Assembly: GCA_964410105.1 (NCBI GenBank)
Contig: CAYPFY010000029.1
Coordinates: forward strand, 1-34,590
Direction: 5' to 3'
Length of the DNA stretch: 34,590 nt
Source of the DNA: CAYPFY01 sp964410105
Lineage (GTDB): Bacteria > Bacteroidota > Ignavibacteria > UBA10030 > SZUA-254
Of this stretch, positions 31,644 through 34,590 are shown one piece after another (position 1 is the first letter of the stretch; each line of letters starts with the position of its first letter). The notes beneath the pieces are model-generated. The model saw only the letters and a list, made by a program, of their open reading frames with translations. It did not search any database and had not been told where the DNA came from. Both the position numbers and the translations under genes were made by a program.

Positions 31644-33688
31644 AAACTGTCGCCTCCCAAGAAAAAAGAACGACAGAAATCATTGTCATTCCCGATGGCA
31701 AAATATGTGATTATGTAGATAGCACTTTCCGGAACGATACTCCAGAAGAATACGTTAGGCAAACAATTGAAAAAAGACTCGTGAATGAGCATAAATATTC
31801 ACGAGATCGCTTAAAGATTGAGCATACCTTAAAACTTGGCTCTAATAAGCCTCGTGTTGATATTGCCATCTTTCCAAAGGATGCAAAAGATTTTACACAA
31901 GATAAAATTTACATCATTGTTGAGTGTAAAAATGAAAGAGTTGAGCCGAGTAATAAAACGGATGGCATCGAGCAATTAAAGTCGTATATGTCTGTTTGCC
32001 CTAACTGCGAATGGGGAATGTGGACAAACGGAAAATACAAAGAGGTATGGCGTAAAGTTCGTACTAAAGACAAATACGAATTTATTGAATACAATGATAT
32101 TCCACCTTCCGATGGTTCGATTGAAGATATTGACCGTCCAAAACGTAACAAGTTAAAAAGAGCCTACGAAGATAATCTTCTGATGGTTTTTAAGACTTGC
32201 CACAATCACATCTATGTTACAGATGGATTACAAAAACAGCCAGCATTCTTTGAGTTCTTGAAACTGATTTTCTGTAAGACGATGGATGAACAAAACATCC
32301 CACATCGATTAGAATTTTATACAACATCTGCTGAACGTTCTAATCCAGACGGTCAATTAACTGTCAAAAAACGCATTGAAGCAATTTTTGAAAAAGTAAA
32401 AGAACGATACAGTCAAATCTTTGATAAGAACGACGAAATAAAGCTTAAACCACGCTCACTTGCTTATATAGTATCAGAACTACAAAACTATAGTTTGCTT
32501 GATAGTGATATTGATGTAAAGGGAAAAGCATACGAAGAGCTGGTTGGCGCATATCTGCGCGGGGATCGCGGAGAATTTTTTACACCGCGAAATATAATGA
32601 AAATGGGAGTAGATATGATAGCTCCAAAACCACATGAGAAAATTTGTGACCCTGCGTGTGGAACTGGCGGCTTCCTTGTTACCGCGATGAATTTTGTGAT
32701 TAAACAATTAAAGGTTTTAGCAGAAAAAGATTTTGAAGGCAAAGAGTCATCATGGTCAGATAAAGAAAAAAACAGCCTGAGAGATAAAATAAAAGAGATC
32801 GCTGGCTCAAACTTTTACGGTTTTGATATTAATCCTGATCTGGTCAAAGCAACAAAGATGAATATGGTAATGAACAATGATGGTAGCGGAAATATTTATC
32901 GTAATGATTCGCTTTTACCAACGCACGAATGGTCGGCTGAAACGAAGGATCAATTATCCAGTGCTTTAAGAATTAATGTTGAAGCATTGTCAAAACTTGA
33001 ATATTTTGATGTAATTGTTACGAATCCACCATTTGGAAGCAAGATTCCAATCAAAGATCACCATATCTTAGAGCAGTATAATATTGGTTACATTTGGAGA
33101 AATGAGCAATACAAGATTAGTCCACATTCTAATTGGACTATTACAAACAAATTCCAATCATCATCTCCGCCAGAGCAATTATTTATAGAAAGATGTCTAC
33201 AACTTCTTAAACCGGGTGGCAGATTAGCAATAGTCTTGCCAGACGCGATTCTTGGCTCTCCGAGTCTTGGTTTTATTCGTCAATGGCTTGTCCAACGTAC
33301 TCGTATCATTGCAAGTATTGATTTGCATCCAGATACATTTCAACCGCGCAATGGGACTCAAACTTCTATTCTTATTCTCCAGAAGAAAACTAAAGAAGAA
33401 ATTGATAAAGAGGCACAAAGCCATCAAATGGCAGATTATAATATTTTCATGGCGATCGTTGATAAAGTAGGACACGATAAAAGAGGTAATCCATTATTTA
33501 AACGCGATAAACAGGGCAATGAAATCCTTGTGCCAGAAAAGGTAGAAAAGATACTTGAACTTGGAGAAATTGCTAACGGCACAAGGACAGTGAAGACAGC
33601 CTCAAAAAAAAGATTGAGAGACGATCAAACTCCTCTTGTCGCAATGGCGTTTAATGATTGGAAAAAGCGTGAAGGCATAGAATGGTAA
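31640..33688 (+). CDS. Restriction-modification fusion: HsdR_N-type nuclease plus N6-adenine methyltransferase
   Basis: A 682-residue protein. The N-terminal part (about 30-150) has a PD-(D/E)xK nuclease of the HSDR_N_2 type: PEEYVRQTIEKRL, then PRVDIAIF with D74, then IIVECK with E95 and K97. The C-terminal half is a gamma-class N6-adenine methyltransferase: motif I DPACGTGGFLV (337-347) and motif IV NPPFG (462-466), with the N6_Mtase LPDAILGS segment. Nuclease and methylase in one chain, with a separate specificity subunit next door, is the layout of BcgI-like type IIB enzymes. The gene is conspicuously A+T-rich compared with the left of the window, suggesting recent acquisition. It overlaps the HsdS-like gene by seven bases. 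Confidence 0.88.
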   Translation: MKTVASQEKRTTEIIVIPDGKICDYVDSTFRNDTPEEYVRQTIEKRLVNEHKYSRDRLKIEHTLKLGSNKPRVDIAIFPKDAKDFTQDKIYIIVECKNERVEPSNKTDGIEQLKSYMSVCPNCEWGMWTNGKYKEVWRKVRTKDKYEFIEYNDIPPSDGSIEDIDRPKRNKLKRAYEDNLLMVFKTCHNHIYVTDGLQKQPAFFEFLKLIFCKTMDEQNIPHRLEFYTTSAERSNPDGQLTVKKRIEAIFEKVKERYSQIFDKNDEIKLKPRSLAYIVSELQNYSLLDSDIDVKGKAYEELVGAYLRGDRGEFFTPRNIMKMGVDMIAPKPHEKICDPACGTGGFLVTAMNFVIKQLKVLAEKDFEGKESSWSDKEKNSLRDKIKEIAGSNFYGFDINPDLVKATKMNMVMNNDGSGNIYRNDSLLPTHEWSAETKDQLSSALRINVEALSKLEYFDVIVTNPPFGSKIPIKDHHILEQYNIGYIWRNEQYKISPHSNWTITNKFQSSSPPEQLFIERCLQLLKPGGRLAIVLPDAILGSPSLGFIRQWLVQRTRIIASIDLHPDTFQPRNGTQTSILILQKKTKEEIDKEAQSHQMADYNIFMAIVDKVGHDKRGNPLFKRDKQGNEILVPEKVEKILELGEIANGTRTVKTASKKRLRDDQTPLVAMAFNDWKKREGIEW

Positions 33689-34545
33689 GAGGTAGTAGCG
33701 CACTCAAAAAAAGGCATGAAGTCATTCTTCTTTCTGCCGGTGATTTAAACTGGTCATCGATCACTCTTTCCGATGTATTAGAACGCAGACTTCGTTTAGA
33801 AGCGAACGTGTTTGATGTTAAAGGAAAGCATGCTCGCCAAATTCTTCAACAATGCGAATATGAAATTGTTCCACTTGTTGGAAAACATGGGATGGCGAAT
33901 GCTTACCACCGTCCGAGATTCAAGCGAATTTTTGTGGAAAAATCTGAATTCCCAATTTTTCAGCCGTCACAAATTACAGAACTTTGCCCAAAGCCATCTT
34001 TATATATCTCAGGTAATACAAAAACGAATATTGATTCTCTTCGGGTTCACCGAAATCAAATTCTTCTGACTTGTTCGGGTACTATTGGGAAATGCACGGT
34101 TGTTTCGAAAACACTTGACAATAAAATCTTTAGCCATGATGGGCTAAGAATCAGTGCTAAAAAAGGTGAGGATACGGGTTACATATATGCTTTCCTTCAG
34201 ACTAAAATTGGTCAAACATTACTTCAGACAAACAACTACGGTGCAGTCGTCCAGCACATAGAGCCGGAGCACTTAGAGTACGTTCCGATACCAAACCCCC
34301 AGCCTCCCCTTAAACATTCTATCAACAAAACCGTTATGGATTCTTTTGCATTAAGAGATGAATCCAACGAATTGATTGATGAAGCACAACGGCTTCTTAT
34401 GGAAGAGCTCCATCTTATTAGCTTAGATAAGCTTATCCCTTCGGCTTTCAAAAAAGATAACATTAAGGTATTTGATACAAAACTGAGCAAGATGCAGGGA
34501 AGAATGGAAGGAACTTATCATACACCACTGATCGAGAGTCAATAG
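33682..34545 (+). CDS. Type I-like specificity (HsdS-type) subunit, ORF ends at start of second recognition domain
   Basis: A 287-residue frame. Residues about 30-220 form one target-recognition domain: the opening RLEANVFD, then QILLTCSGTIGKCTVVS, and FSHDGLRISAKKGEDTGYIYAFL near 150, with the ending EHLEYVPIPNP. A conserved helical spacer follows (about 220-260: ALRDESNELIDEAQRLLMEE). The last 20 residues (RMEGTYHTPLIESQ) repeat the opening of a recognition domain, and a TAG then ends the frame. Beyond the stop, the same frame stays open through the last 45 bases, so this is a stop within a two-domain gene, or a true single-domain half-subunit. The gene pairs with the nuclease-methylase gene it overlaps. 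Confidence 0.8.
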   Translation: MVRGSSALKKRHEVILLSAGDLNWSSITLSDVLERRLRLEANVFDVKGKHARQILQQCEYEIVPLVGKHGMANAYHRPRFKRIFVEKSEFPIFQPSQITELCPKPSLYISGNTKTNIDSLRVHRNQILLTCSGTIGKCTVVSKTLDNKIFSHDGLRISAKKGEDTGYIYAFLQTKIGQTLLQTNNYGAVVQHIEPEHLEYVPIPNPQPPLKHSINKTVMDSFALRDESNELIDEAQRLLMEELHLISLDKLIPSAFKKDNIKVFDTKLSKMQGRMEGTYHTPLIESQ

Positions 34546-34590
34546 CAAATGTTGTGTAAATATTTCAAGCGGCGATCCGCACCTTGCGTT

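Noticed and set aside
31513..31710. 65-codon + strand frame starting in the transposase relic
   Set aside because: It runs in a phase different from both the relic and the nuclease-methylase gene and has no ribosome-binding site.
1..34590. CRISPR array, rRNA genes, replication origin, complete insertion sequence or prophage
   Set aside because: No regular repeat-spacer pattern, rRNA sequence, integrase or intact transposase was found on either strand.

Overview
The window looks like a chromosomal segment from the FCB (Bacteroidota/Chlorobi) supergroup, probably an Ignavibacteria- or Chlorobi-like lineage. Three things point there: a type IX secretion (T9SS) C-terminal sorting domain on a large Asp-box propeller protein (4041-6491), two adjacent PorV/UPF0164-like barrel genes, and YCF48/BNR-type propellers. 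Many genes have clear Shine-Dalgarno sites, and two promoters are TTGACA-N17-TAnnTn type. That is unlike core Bacteroidetes (which use TTTG/TAnnTTTG and have weak SD sites), so a deep branch is favoured. This placement is an inference, with no rRNA to confirm it.

Layout. 0.3-9.1 kb: an M13 metallopeptidase; a convergent DUF899-DUF2182 pair; a T9SS cargo propeller; a DUF4143 ATPase preceded by a 50-bp palindrome that ends on its start codon; a propeller lipoprotein. 9.4-18.2 kb is housekeeping on the + strand: tRNA-Ala(GGC) with terminator, YtxH protein, EamA transporter, CMD/AhpD-like protein, 7Fe ferredoxin, PAS-PAS-GAF protein, a 49-aa membrane protein missed by ordinary length cut-offs, aspartate kinase coupled to endonuclease III, and a GT9 glycosyltransferase coupled to a PrxQ-type peroxiredoxin. 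18.2-23.05 kb is a tight minus-strand envelope operon: lipoprotein, propeller, two PorV-like barrels and a secreted thioredoxin.

23.2-27.0 kb is the most original part. A 73-aa secreted protein consists of a signal peptide and three copies of an ~11-12-residue proline-rich repeat. It is followed, across a strong terminator, by a site-2 protease. Divergently there is a two-gene operon of a polytopic membrane protein with no recognised family and a NtrC-like AAA+/Fis regulator whose sigma-54 contact loop is degenerate. I propose a peptide-signalling or envelope-stress module (precursor, intramembrane protease, sensor, regulator).

27.5-34.6 kb is an accessory/defence island: an AIPR-family protein, a TIR-domain protein with a likely TTG start, a secreted aspzincin-like metallopeptidase, a relic of an IS1595-family transposase, and a markedly AT-rich restriction-methyltransferase fusion with its specificity subunit (BcgI-like layout). 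The specificity ORF stops at the beginning of its second recognition domain, near the window edge.
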